The notes: generated from the sequence alone by a model not told the origin. Positions 1-7,071 are shown, counted from the first letter of the stretch. The stretch is DNA of 9,545 bases from Anaerolineae bacterium (GCA_025454715.1 JALONY010000028.1:1-9545); one strand, 5' to 3'. Numbers and translations: made by a program.

Positions 1-78
1 CACCTGATGCTCACGGGTGATGGGCTTGGCGGCAGTGCCCCTCAAAGACGGAATCCAGCGTGCAGATACGACACTCAT
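1..78 (-). CDS. N-terminal start of an unidentified gene (partial, runs off the window)
   Basis: An ATG at 78-76 on the minus strand opens a frame that stays open to the window edge, so only 26 codons are visible (beginning MSVVSARWIPSL). A ribosome-binding site, GGAGAG, lies at 93-88 with a 9-nt spacer, and an extended -10 element lies about 95 nt upstream. These support a real start. The gene would diverge from recJ. The visible residues contain no motif I recognise, so no function is proposed. It could be a chance frame, because 26 open codons in GC-rich DNA is weak evidence alone. Confidence 0.5.
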   Translation of the reverse strand, partial: MSVVSARWIPSLRGTAAKPITREHQV

Positions 79-172
79 GGTTTGCAGCTCTCCACAATCA
101 CCCGTTATCACGGCAGGCGTCTCGGCAAAACGTGCACGAACCCGCGCTAACGCGCACTGATAAGTTTGGTCT

Positions 173-181
173 ATTGTAACA
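173..181 (-). promoter_or_regulatory. Candidate extended -10 promoter for the divergent partial gene
   Basis: The minus strand reads TGTTACAAT at 181-173, an extended -10 (TGn plus TACAAT, 5 of 6 consensus). I find no good -35 at 16-18 nt, which is tolerable for an extended -10. The predicted leader to the ATG at 78 is about 90 nt. It lies in the 226-bp divergent intergenic region shared with recJ. Confidence 0.35.
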
Positions 182-223
182 TACCACGCCCGCTTTGCAC
201 GCCATTTTGGGGCAAACCGCCCA

Positions 224-242
224 GCGGCACAGCAGTTGCCGC
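224..242. repeat. Inverted repeat in the recJ upstream region
   Basis: Arms GCGGCA (224-229) and TGCCGC (237-242) are perfect complements of 6 bp around a 7-nt centre. The repeat lies between the two candidate divergent -10 elements, so it could be an operator or a hairpin. No T tract follows on either strand, so it is not an intrinsic terminator. Short GC-rich inverted repeats are common by chance here. Confidence 0.25.
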
Positions 243-274
243 GGCGCGCCTGTGCGTGTTACCATCCAAGCATC

Positions 275-280
275 TAAAAT
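275..280 (+). promoter_or_regulatory. Candidate -10 element for recJ
   Basis: TAAAAT lies 24 bp ahead of the recJ ATG, in a locally AT-rich patch (271-293) that stands out from GC-rich surroundings. No convincing -35 lies at 16-18 nt upstream. A start near 287 would leave a leader of only about 18 nt. The leader has no clear Shine-Dalgarno sequence. Confidence 0.3.
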
Positions 281-304
281 GAATAGAAAGTAAGATCGCC
301 CGAG

Positions 305-2035
305 ATGACTGCGCCCCAAAAGACCAAACGCTGGGTGATTGCGCCGCCCGCGCCGCCCGACCTCCTCCGCCAATACCGCGGGATGCACCCGATCTTGGCA
401 CAGGTGCTCTATAACCGTGGGATGACCACCCCCGAAACCGCCCAACGCTTCCTCAACAGCGCCGATGTCCGCCACAACCCGATGACGATGCCCGACATGC
501 CCAAGGCCATCGCCCGCCTGCGCCAAGCCTTGGCCAAAGACGAGCCGATGGTGGTCTATGGCGACTTCGACGCCGACGGCGTGACCTCGACCACCCTGAT
601 GGTGCAAAGCCTGCGCCGCTTGGGTGCCAAGCACGTCCGCGCCTACATCCCCAAGCGCGTGGATGAGGGCTACGGCCTCAACCAAGACGCCATCGACCGG
701 CTGCACGCCGAGGGGCACCGCCTCATCATCACGGTCGATTGCGGCATCCGCGCCCTCGACGAAATCGCCTATGCCCGCTCCCGTGGCATCGACATCATCG
801 TGACCGACCATCACGCACTCGGCCCCGAGCTGCCCAACGCTTACGCGGTCATCAATTGCAAGCGCGAGGGCTACGCCGAAGACATGTTGGCTGGCGTCGG
901 CGTAGCGTTCAAGGTCATCGACGCGCTACGCCTCGCCACCGAGCACAACGGACGGGGCGATGAGCGCGCCCGCGCCCGTGACCTCGACCTCAGCCAGTGG
1001 CTTGACCTCGTGGCCATCGGCACCGTGGCCGACCTGATGCCACTCGACCGCGCCGAAAACCGCTCCTTGGTGCAGCGCGGCCTCGACGTGCTGCGCCGCG
1101 CCGAGCGCCCGGGCGTGCGCGCCCTGCTCGAGGTGGCCGGTGTGCCGCCCGCCGAGGTCAATACCGGCACCATCGGCTTCACGCTCGGCCCCCGCATCAA
1201 CGCCGCAGGTCGCCTCGAGAGCGCCATGACCGCCTACAGCTTGCTGGCCGCCGACACCTACGACGAGGCCTTGCCGTGGGCCAACAAATTGCAAGACCTC
1301 AACGTGTTGCGACAAGAGAAAACCCGCGCCGCCCAAGACCTCATCCGCACCGAGCTGGGCGACATCGGCGGCACCCCGATCATCTTTGCCGGGCATGAGC
1401 ACCTCGAATCCGGCATCGTCGGGCTGGTGGCTGGCCGCTTGGTCGAAGAGTTTTACCTGCCTGCGGTGGTGATGGAGCGCGGTGCCGACGAAAGCCGCGC
1501 CTCGTGCCGCAGCATCCCGCAATTCGACATCACCCGCGCCCTCGACCAATGCGCCGATTTGTTGGTTCGGCACGGGGGGCACGCGCTGGCGGCGGGCTTC
1601 ACCGTCCGCAACGACAACATCCCCGCCCTGCGTGACCGCCTGACCGGCCTCGCCCAAGACGCCCTGCGCGGCCACGATGTCGCCCCCACGCTCGAAATCG
1701 ACGCCGCGCTCAACGTCCACGACATCAACGAGGAATTGGTCGAGGTCTTGGGCAAGCTGGAGCCGACCGGCAACGCCAACCGTCAGCCCTTGTTCGCCAT
1801 CCACCGCGCCCGCGTGCTCGAAGCGCGCACCGTCGGGCGCGACGACAAACACCTCAAGCTACGGGTCGCCCGCGCAGGTCAGCCCGCCCTCGACGCCATC
1901 GGGTTCAACCTCGGGCATTGGGCGTCTCAGGCCGGTGAAGAGGTCGATGTCGCCTTCACGCTCGAAATCAACGAATGGAAAGACCGTCGCAACGTGCAAC
2001 TGCGAATCGAGGACGTGCGCCACCCAGAGCGCTAA
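305..2035 (+). CDS. recJ: Single-stranded-DNA-specific 5'-3' exonuclease RecJ
   Basis: This is a 576-residue DHH/DHHA1-family exonuclease, which degrades single-stranded DNA 5' to 3' in recombinational repair, mismatch repair and RecF-pathway processing in the cytoplasm. All hallmark motifs are visible. They are the metal-binding DFDADG (87-92), VDCG (144-147), the DHH signature (168-170), DLVAIGTVADLMP (234-246), GPRINAAGRL (295-304), SGIVGLVAGRL (369-379) and GGHALAAGFT (424-433) of the DHHA1 domain. A C-terminal OB-fold region (about 462-574) contains LEPTGNANRQP (485-495). The length fits bacterial RecJ. The start is supported by the RecJ-like N-terminus (HPILAQVLYNRGM at 28-40), although the Shine-Dalgarno is weak. 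It is the only complete plus-strand gene. Its stop lies 13 bp from the end of the convergent zinc-ribbon gene. Confidence 0.97.
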   Translation: MTAPQKTKRWVIAPPAPPDLLRQYRGMHPILAQVLYNRGMTTPETAQRFLNSADVRHNPMTMPDMPKAIARLRQALAKDEPMVVYGDFDADGVTSTTLMVQSLRRLGAKHVRAYIPKRVDEGYGLNQDAIDRLHAEGHRLIITVDCGIRALDEIAYARSRGIDIIVTDHHALGPELPNAYAVINCKREGYAEDMLAGVGVAFKVIDALRLATEHNGRGDERARARDLDLSQWLDLVAIGTVADLMPLDRAENRSLVQRGLDVLRRAERPGVRALLEVAGVPPAEVNTGTIGFTLGPRINAAGRLESAMTAYSLLAADTYDEALPWANKLQDLNVLRQEKTRAAQDLIRTELGDIGGTPIIFAGHEHLESGIVGLVAGRLVEEFYLPAVVMERGADESRASCRSIPQFDITRALDQCADLLVRHGGHALAAGFTVRNDNIPALRDRLTGLAQDALRGHDVAPTLEIDAALNVHDINEELVEVLGKLEPTGNANRQPLFAIHRARVLEARTVGRDDKHLKLRVARAGQPALDAIGFNLGHWASQAGEEVDVAFTLEINEWKDRRNVQLRIEDVRHPER

Positions 2036-2043
2036 CCCCGTTC

Positions 2044-2056
2044 GCGGCTCAGCCGC
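2044..2056. repeat. Short palindrome at the convergent gene ends
   Basis: GCGGC (2044-2048) and GCCGC (2052-2056) can pair as a 5-bp stem around TCA, which is the stop codon of the minus-strand zinc-ribbon gene. It lies just after the recJ stop. It could slow polymerase on either strand, but neither side has a T tract, so I do not call it an intrinsic terminator. Confidence 0.25.
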
Positions 2057-3113
2057 CCGCCGGTTTAATCGTGCCGCAATCGGGGTTGTTGAACACGACC
2101 CCGACTTGGAAATTGAAGGCTTGCTCGATGCGCGCCCCGTCCCACATCGCGAACGGCACATCGCACGCATAACGTTCTTCGCCGGAGCGCAAGTTGAGGG
2201 TATACGCCTCGCGCCGCGCCGCCTCGCGCTCACAGCCCAGCGTCACGCCGGTGCCCCCGCACGACAAATTCGGGTTCGGCCAGACAATCGCGCTGGACTT
2301 ATCGCCGTTGGCCACGGCGGTGCGCCCGGGCACCCAGCGATTGACCGAGTAGGAGCACACGTAATCGTAGACCGGCTCCTCGCGGTAGCGTGTGGTGCAC
2401 ACCCGCTCCTGCCGGAACGTGCCATCGCCCTGATCGACCTGCCGGACGTTGCACGTCTCGCCATCCGGCACACTGCGCGAGCCGACCTGCTCATAACTGC
2501 GCGATACGCTGTAAGCGTCCAACGGCATCGCATCGCACAAACTGCGCGACGGCACCACACTGAAGCGGTCGATGCTGATGGTGCGCTCCCACGCGAACGA
2601 TTCGACCGTCCCGACCACCTCGCGCTTGGCGAAGGCGGCATACAGCCCAAACCCGATGCCCGCCACCACCAACACAATCAGCGCGTAGCCCCACCACGGC
2701 AACCCACGCTTGGGCGTCGGCGCTGGGGTGTTCAGGCCACGTGCCTCGGCCACTTGGCGCGCATCGCGGTCTTCCCGCTCGAACGTCTCGCTTTCGGCAC
2801 GGGTGCGGCTTTCGAGCAATTTGGCTTGGGCGGCGTCGGTCTGGGGTGCGCCGCAACGGGTGCAAAACTCGACGTTGCCCGCCAACAACGTGTTACAAGC
2901 GGGGCACGTCTTGTCGGCACCGACGAACACATGGTCTTTGACCGCCACCTTTTCGGCGTCCGACGGGAAATAACGCCATTCGGGGTCTTGGGTCGCCCCG
3001 CATGACGGGCAAAATTTGTGGGTCTTGCCCAGCAATTTTTCCGTCCCGCAAAACTTGCAGTCCCACAGCATCTCATAGACGCCGTCTTGGTAGATTTTGG
3101 GATCGTCCGCCAT
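2049..3113 (-). CDS. Membrane protein with two N-terminal zinc ribbons and a Cys-rich C-terminal domain
   Basis: Unrecognised 354-residue protein with a clear architecture. Two treble-clef/zinc-ribbon-type Cys4 knuckles lie at the N-terminus: C19-x2-C22 with C35-x2-C38, and C70-x2-C73 with C84-x2-C87. A charged, probably helical stretch (about 92-125) and a Pro-rich link (130-139) follow. Next is one transmembrane helix (about 140-161), with a charged AKRE just after it. The C-terminal domain (about 165-354) contains eight cysteines (193, 221, 239, 253, 285, 294, 317, 346). With no signal peptide, the likely topology is zinc ribbons inside and the Cys-rich domain outside, where the cysteines could form disulfides; this is inference. 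Ribosome-binding site GAGGGG at 3128-3123 has a 9-nt spacer. The gene follows the beta-helix gene by 28 bp, so the two are probably cotranscribed. Function unknown. Confidence 0.85.
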   Translation of the reverse strand: MADDPKIYQDGVYEMLWDCKFCGTEKLLGKTHKFCPSCGATQDPEWRYFPSDAEKVAVKDHVFVGADKTCPACNTLLAGNVEFCTRCGAPQTDAAQAKLLESRTRAESETFEREDRDARQVAEARGLNTPAPTPKRGLPWWGYALIVLVVAGIGFGLYAAFAKREVVGTVESFAWERTISIDRFSVVPSRSLCDAMPLDAYSVSRSYEQVGSRSVPDGETCNVRQVDQGDGTFRQERVCTTRYREEPVYDYVCSYSVNRWVPGRTAVANGDKSSAIVWPNPNLSCGGTGVTLGCEREAARREAYTLNLRSGEERYACDVPFAMWDGARIEQAFNFQVGVVFNNPDCGTIKPAGG

Positions 3114-3141
3114 CAGTCGATACCCCTCTGTGTCGTCGGCA

Positions 3142-4467
3142 TTACCATTCGTCGTTCAGCTCAAACTCACGCTCGTCACGGCGTGGATAGAAGCGCTTGT
3201 GCACGTCGCCGAAGCGCACCGTGTGGTGGTCGCTTTCCTCATAACCGATGCTGCGCGTAATCACGCGGCGGTGCTGCCCCGCCACCAACACCACGTCCGA
3301 CTCAATCATGCGCCCGGGGAAGACCACCATCCCCGACCCGATGCGGCAATTGTGCCCGACCGCGCTACCCAGCACGATTTGACCGACCGATTGCAGCTCG
3401 CCATCGATGTTGGCGGCGCGCATCGGCTTTTGGGCAATCAGGTTGAAGTCGGTAAAGGTGCTACCGGCACCCACGAAGCTGTTGCGCCCGACCACGCACA
3501 TCTGCAAACACGTATTCTGGGCGATGATGGTGTTCTCCATCACCTGCGTCAGGTACAGCGAGGCGCGGAACGGCAAGAAGCAGTTGTTGCCTACGCTGCT
3601 CATCATCAGCGTGCAGCCTGCGTCGATGGTCACGTTGTCGCCGATGGTGCAATTGTCGAGGATGACCCCCGCCCCAATCGCGCAATTGTCGCCAATCGAG
3701 GCCGGCCCACGGATGATGGCCGACGGGTCGATATCGCAGTTCTTGCCAATCTTGACCGCGCCGGACGCGCTCAGCAACTGCTTTTGCTCGACCATCGCGT
3801 GCCACAACATCTTCAGGCGCGCCCCCACGCTCTCGTTAATCTTGAGGTCGAGCCGCGCCGCACGCGCAAAATTGCTGAAGATGATGCTGGCGAAATACAC
3901 GTGCACCCAGCTCTCGACCGACATCACCGCCCGCATCGGCGCATAGTGCGTCAGGTCGCCTTGCTTCATCGTCATGAAGTCGGGGACGGTGTAAAAGCCG
4001 ATTTCTCGCGCCTCGCTGGGCACGACCACCGGCGTAATCTCAGGCGAGTACCCGTTGGGGAAATACCACAAGTCGCACAAGAACAAGATGCTGCGCGAGG
4101 CCATGTCCATCGTGACCTCGAAGCCCTTGGTCAGCGGCACGGTATAGTTGTGGAAGGCCTTATCGCTGGCCGGAAAAGCGGCACGGCAGGCCTTGCCCGT
4201 CTTGCGCGCATGGTGGATGAAATAGGCCAAGAATTCCTTATCGAACCACAAGCTGTCGCGGTAGACCACCGCCTCGCCCTTGACCTGCGGCAAGTCCTCG
4301 CGCCCGTGCAGGGTCGGCCCCAGCGCCACCTGCGTGCCCATCACCTGCGCCACCACGTTCTCATGGTGAATCTTGAGCGGCTCGATGCCGACCGTCAACT
4401 GGCTGGCGGGTTCGTTGAACGGCGGCACATGGCGCGTGTCCTCGATGATATACCGGTACATCGGCAT
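3142..4467 (-). CDS. Left-handed beta-helix (hexapeptide-repeat) protein, sugar-nucleotidyltransferase-like
   Basis: This 441-residue protein has a long hexapeptide-repeat region, about 238-400, with turns such as VKIGKNCDIDPSA, ASIGDNCAIGAG, CTIGDNVTIDAG and SVGNNC. These predict a left-handed parallel beta-helix like that of GlmU-type and acyltransferase proteins. The N-terminal part (1-235) includes YRDSLWFDKEFLAYF (69-83) and RKTGKACRAAF (88-98). It loosely recalls divergent nucleotidyltransferase-like domains but lacks the GxGTRM-type nucleotide loop, so pyrophosphorylase activity cannot be assumed. A ruler or scaffold role, or acetyltransferase activity, are alternatives. The start is well fixed by AGGAGG at 4480-4475 with a 7-nt spacer. 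It is the first gene of a probable unit with the zinc-ribbon membrane protein. The exact substrate is not inferable. Confidence 0.85.
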   Translation of the reverse strand: MPMYRYIIEDTRHVPPFNEPASQLTVGIEPLKIHHENVVAQVMGTQVALGPTLHGREDLPQVKGEAVVYRDSLWFDKEFLAYFIHHARKTGKACRAAFPASDKAFHNYTVPLTKGFEVTMDMASRSILFLCDLWYFPNGYSPEITPVVVPSEAREIGFYTVPDFMTMKQGDLTHYAPMRAVMSVESWVHVYFASIIFSNFARAARLDLKINESVGARLKMLWHAMVEQKQLLSASGAVKIGKNCDIDPSAIIRGPASIGDNCAIGAGVILDNCTIGDNVTIDAGCTLMMSSVGNNCFLPFRASLYLTQVMENTIIAQNTCLQMCVVGRNSFVGAGSTFTDFNLIAQKPMRAANIDGELQSVGQIVLGSAVGHNCRIGSGMVVFPGRMIESDVVLVAGQHRRVITRSIGYEESDHHTVRFGDVHKRFYPRRDEREFELNDEW

Positions 4468-4501
4468 CGGTCTGCCTCCTTCATACGACGGCCACTCGAG
4501 A

Positions 4502-4522
4502 CCTCGTCACGACGTGATGAGG
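4502..4522. repeat. 9-bp inverted repeat in the leader of the beta-helix gene
   Basis: Arms 4502-4510 and 4514-4522 surround a GAC centre and pair at 8 of 9 positions; the ninth is a T opposite G. It lies between the candidate -10 (4560-4555) and the ribosome-binding site (4480-4475) of the minus-strand beta-helix gene. It is a plausible operator for a dimeric regulator or a leader hairpin. No T run follows, so it is not a standard terminator. Confidence 0.4.
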
Positions 4523-4554
4523 GCAGGACATCCCTCCTACCCCGTGCTGTGCTT

Positions 4555-4560
4555 AGTATA
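4555..4560 (-). promoter_or_regulatory. Candidate -10 for the beta-helix/zinc-ribbon unit
   Basis: The minus strand reads TATACT at 4560-4555, 5 of 6 to the -10 consensus. It is about 88 nt upstream of the beta-helix ATG and just past the hydrolase stop. I find no recognisable -35 at 15-18 nt upstream, so this is either an activator-dependent promoter or a chance match. The 113-bp gap it lies in is the only large break between the hydrolase and the beta-helix gene. Confidence 0.3.
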
Positions 4561-4580
4561 AATCAAGCCGCGCAGATGCG

Positions 4581-5402
4581 CTATTTGGGCAGTTGAATCT
4601 CGCCCGTCGTACCGGTCGAGCGGTTCAAGAACTGGCGCAAGACATCGTGGAAGCGCTCCGGCTCGTCCATCATCACGAAATGCCCCGAGTTCTCCAACCA
4701 CGCAATTTCGCTATTGGGCGCGTGCTGTTGCAACACCTTGGCTTGGTTGGGGTGCACGATTTTGTCCTTGGGGCCATAAATCCCCAAAATCGGCATCTGC
4801 AACCCCCCAATCGTCTGGCGCAGGTCGGTGCGGCGCAACGTGGCAATCGACATGAAGAACGGCTCGGCACCGATTTTCGACACGTCCGAGACCATCATTT
4901 CGCTGAGCGCCTTGCCGTCGTTGGCAATCCAGTAGGCATAATACTTCAGGAACAACAGCAGGAGCGACGGGAACGTCCACATCACCCGCGCCGCCCAGTC
5001 GTAGCCGCTCAGCTTGAGCAACGGCGCCAGCGACGAGCCGACGATGGGTGAGCCAATCACGCACACCTTCACCACTTGGCTGGGGCGGCTGGCCGCCACC
5101 CCCAACGACACCGTGCCGCCCATCGAGTGGCCGACCAAGGCCGCCTTTTGGATGCCTTGCCGATCCATGAACTGCCCGACCGACGCGATATACTGCTCGA
5201 CCGTGAAACGTTGGGCGCGGTCGCGGCTCTCGCCGAACCCCAAGTGATCCAACGCATAAAATCGAAATTCACCGGACAGTTCTTCCAACGTCCGGCGCCA
5301 CAACGCCCAAGAGCCGAGCCACCCGTGCAACAACAGCACAGGGCGGCCTCGGCCCAACGTCTCATAGTGAATGTTGCCCTGATCGGTTACGAGGGTCGGC
5401 AC
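4581..5402 (-). CDS. Alpha/beta-hydrolase fold protein
   Basis: This 273-residue alpha/beta hydrolase has the full set of fold landmarks. These are the oxyanion-hole HGWLG (26-30), the strand-4 motif LDHLGFGES (51-59), nucleophile elbow GHSMGG with Ser93, acid Asp213 in YGPKDK and catalytic His241 in NSGHF. This predicts Ser-Asp-His hydrolysis of an ester, amide or similar bond. The substrate cannot be read from the sequence. A hydrophobic cap segment (about 140-160, including FPSLLLLFLKYY) suggests a lipid-like substrate or membrane contact. No signal peptide is visible, so it is probably cytoplasmic. Translation starts at GTG (5402), supported by AAGGA with a 5-nt spacer. It follows the GTPase by 59 bp without a clear terminator and may share the GTPase promoter. 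Many enzymes of differing function share these motifs. Confidence 0.92.
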   Translation of the reverse strand: MPTLVTDQGNIHYETLGRGRPVLLLHGWLGSWALWRRTLEELSGEFRFYALDHLGFGESRDRAQRFTVEQYIASVGQFMDRQGIQKAALVGHSMGGTVSLGVAASRPSQVVKVCVIGSPIVGSSLAPLLKLSGYDWAARVMWTFPSLLLLFLKYYAYWIANDGKALSEMMVSDVSKIGAEPFFMSIATLRRTDLRQTIGGLQMPILGIYGPKDKIVHPNQAKVLQQHAPNSEIAWLENSGHFVMMDEPERFHDVLRQFLNRSTGTTGEIQLPK

Positions 5403-5461
5403 AAGAGTCCTTATCTCGGTGAGTCACCCGAACGCAAAACGTGCGAGCGTGCGGCTCGGCG

Positions 5462-6001
5462 TTATTCTTGCTCTTCCATGTCCTCGAGGATGGCGTACAG
5501 CAGTTCCAGCAGTACGTCACGCACGCTGGTGCGCTCACGCGCCACGCACGGCAACAACTTGACCTCGGGGTCAATCCGCAACGCAATCCGCAGGTCGTCG
5601 GGCGACCACGCATCGGGATGGTCTTGCTTGTTGGCCGCCACCACATACGGGGTCGGCGCGTAGGCGCGGAACGTCTCGAGGATGCTCTTGGCCTCGCGGA
5701 AGGTCTCCGGCTTGCTGCTGTCCACCATCACGATGAACCCCAACATGCCCTCGGCCAAAATTTCCCACATGAAGTCGAAGCGGCGCTGCCCGGGCGTCCC
5801 GAACAGGTAGAGCACCAAATCGTCATCGACAGTGATGCGGCCAAAGTCCATCGCAACCGTGGTTGCGCCCTTCTCACGGCGTTCCGCTTCTGTCGTGACA
5901 TCCCGCTCGGTGGAAACCACGTCAATCTCGCTGATTGAGCGGATAAACTCTGTTTTGCCAGAGCTGTATGGCCCCGTGATGACCATCTTGACCGTCTGCA
6001 T
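5462..6001 (-). CDS. Small Ras/MglA-like GTPase (ATP/GTP-binding protein family)
   Basis: This is a small G protein of about 179 residues from the chosen ATG. It has P-loop GPYSSGKT (10-17), a switch-I region with Thr47/Thr48 (GATTVAMDFG), G3 GTPGQ (68-72) and G4 NKQD (124-127); the G5 region is LPCVARE (150-156). The G3 Asp of classical Ras is replaced by Gly, as is usual in this bacterial family, while the catalytic-type Gln72 is kept. Such proteins act as GDP/GTP switches, related to MglA, which controls polarity and gliding motility with a Roadblock partner. No Roadblock gene is in the window. An in-frame ATG at 6040 would add 13 residues. I prefer 6001 because MQTVKMVITGP is, from memory, the usual family start. 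Neither start has a good Shine-Dalgarno. It lies next to the DUF4388 gene and has its own promoter. Confidence 0.9.
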   Translation of the reverse strand: MQTVKMVITGPYSSGKTEFIRSISEIDVVSTERDVTTEAERREKGATTVAMDFGRITVDDDLVLYLFGTPGQRRFDFMWEILAEGMLGFIVMVDSSKPETFREAKSILETFRAYAPTPYVVAANKQDHPDAWSPDDLRIALRIDPEVKLLPCVARERTSVRDVLLELLYAILEDMEEQE

Positions 6002-6078
6002 CGTGTCAGCCCATGCTTTCTGATAAGTTGCCGATACCATGTCTGCGCAGCATCGCGCCGGATAAACTTATTATGATG

Positions 6079-6107
6079 ACTATAACGCGGCTTGCCCAAT
6101 ACGACAA
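6079..6107 (-). promoter_or_regulatory. Sigma70-type promoter for the GTPase
   Basis: On the minus strand, -35 TTGTCG (6107-6102, 4 of 6) and -10 TATAGT (6084-6079, 5 of 6) are separated by exactly 17 nt. The -35 begins 11 bp past the stop of the DUF4388 gene. Transcription would begin near 6072, giving a leader of about 70 nt to the ATG at 6001 or 30 nt to the one at 6040. The GTPase, and probably the hydrolase after it, can therefore be transcribed independently of the DUF4388 gene. Confidence 0.6.
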
Positions 6108-6117
6108 TAGAGGTCTC

Positions 6118-7005
6118 TCAACCCATCGAGCGCAATTTGTCGATCAGGCGGTTGACCACCTGCTTTTGGGGCTGCGTATTCGGGCGCGGTGGGCGGCCAC
6201 CGGTCGTGCCAGCCGCGGTGTCTTTGCGCGTGGTGGTCGCCGGTCGCACAATTTCCACCAACCCCGCCTGCTCGAGGCCATACACGATCCGGCGGATTTC
6301 CGACTCGGACATGTTGTGCGCCTTGGCGATTTGGCGGATGGTGTTTTTCGGGTTGACGTACTGCACCACGCGCCACTCTTCCACGCTCAGGTTGACCCCC
6401 TCGTATTTCTCTTTGGGGTTGGCCGGGAAGCGCAAGCACAAATCGAGGTTGTCGATGTGCTTGGCGATTTCGTCCATCTGCTTTAGGCGGCGCGTGCCCT
6501 CGATGATGACATTCTGGATGTCGATCGGGACGAGGATGCGGTCGGCGGCATCGACGTTGACGTTCTCGTCGAACCGGAACGGCTCACGGTTCCAGACCAT
6601 CACCCCATACACGATGTCCAGCACGTATTGTTGCACGCACGCCACGATGTCGTTGCGCGTGACGTAGTTGGCGCCAATCAAGCGCATGGCCAGCGCCTTA
6701 TCGCCGGTGCCCTTGGCGCGCTCGCGCAGCACCTTGGCTTGGTTCTCGGTCAGCTTGCCGCCCTTGTTCAGCACGGCAATCAGGTCGTTCATCTGCCCGA
6801 CCACCGAGGCATACACCAGCTTCCCCGCCCGAAACAAGACCTGCGCGCGCTCTTTGCCCGCTTGCAGCTTCTCGTTGCCGTTGGAGTCTCGCTCACCCGT
6901 AGGCATACCTTCAAACACGCGCAGGATGCCCGTCCGCCCCGACAGGTTAATCAGGTTTAACAATTGTGTGGTGCTAAAGTCACGCAGATTGCCTTGAATG
7001 GGCAT
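6118..7005 (-). CDS. DUF4388 (PATAN-type) protein with C-terminal winged helix
   Basis: This 295-residue protein begins with the characteristic DUF4388 N-terminus: GNLRDFSTTQLLNLIN (5-20), SGRTGILRV (22-30) and, after a polar insert, AQVLFRAGKLVYASV (54-68). The DUF4388 region runs to about 170-190. A winged-helix-like segment follows (about 207-254), with TIRQIAKAHNMSESEIRRI (222-240) and then YGLEQAGLVEIV. A polar Pro/Thr linker (256-281) and a short final helix (VVNRLIDKLRSMG) end the protein. DUF4388 is a signalling or protein-interaction domain found with two-component and gliding-type GTPase systems. The winged helix could bind DNA or mediate protein contacts. A GAGGG site (7017-7013) with a 7-nt spacer supports the start. 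It sits just upstream of the GTPase gene on the same strand. No catalytic activity is visible. Confidence 0.87.
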   Translation of the reverse strand: MPIQGNLRDFSTTQLLNLINLSGRTGILRVFEGMPTGERDSNGNEKLQAGKERAQVLFRAGKLVYASVVGQMNDLIAVLNKGGKLTENQAKVLRERAKGTGDKALAMRLIGANYVTRNDIVACVQQYVLDIVYGVMVWNREPFRFDENVNVDAADRILVPIDIQNVIIEGTRRLKQMDEIAKHIDNLDLCLRFPANPKEKYEGVNLSVEEWRVVQYVNPKNTIRQIAKAHNMSESEIRRIVYGLEQAGLVEIVRPATTTRKDTAAGTTGGRPPRPNTQPQKQVVNRLIDKLRSMG

Positions 7006-7071
7006 CCAATCACCCTCATTTCAGTGGCCAAAACGGCCTAACGTCACGCCATACGGTGAGGTATACAGCAG

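Noticed and set aside
98..814. 238-codon minus-strand frame across the recJ upstream region and the recJ 5' half
   Set aside because: Most of it is antisense to conserved RecJ motifs. The non-overlapping end has no ribosome-binding site and no domain.
1677..3005. 442-codon plus-strand frame spanning the recJ end and the zinc-ribbon gene
   Set aside because: It overlaps recJ in another frame and then runs antisense to the zinc-ribbon gene. It has a low-complexity Ser/Arg-rich start and no family resemblance.
3142..4467. Calling the beta-helix protein GlmU
   Set aside because: The N-terminal half lacks the GxGTRM nucleotide loop and the GlmU-type active-site order. Only the beta-helix fold is shared.
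4502..4522. Inverted repeat read as a terminator of the hydrolase gene
   Set aside because: No T run follows the stem on the minus strand, and one position would be a C-A mismatch in that transcript.
3097..4596. 499-codon plus-strand open frame covering the whole beta-helix gene
   Set aside because: It is antisense to a gene with clear hexapeptide repeats and a strong ribosome-binding site. Its translation is a His/Arg/Ala-rich product with no motif, as expected from third-position GC bias.
5418..5428. GGTGA-G-TCACC palindrome upstream of the hydrolase start
   Set aside because: Arms of only 5 bp, no flanking promoter or T tract; expected by chance in this base composition.
5462..6001. Assignment of the GTPase as MglA itself
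   Set aside because: Its G-protein motifs fit the wider bacterial ATP/GTP-binding family, no Roadblock (MglB) gene is adjacent, and motility genes are absent from the window. Only family membership is supported.
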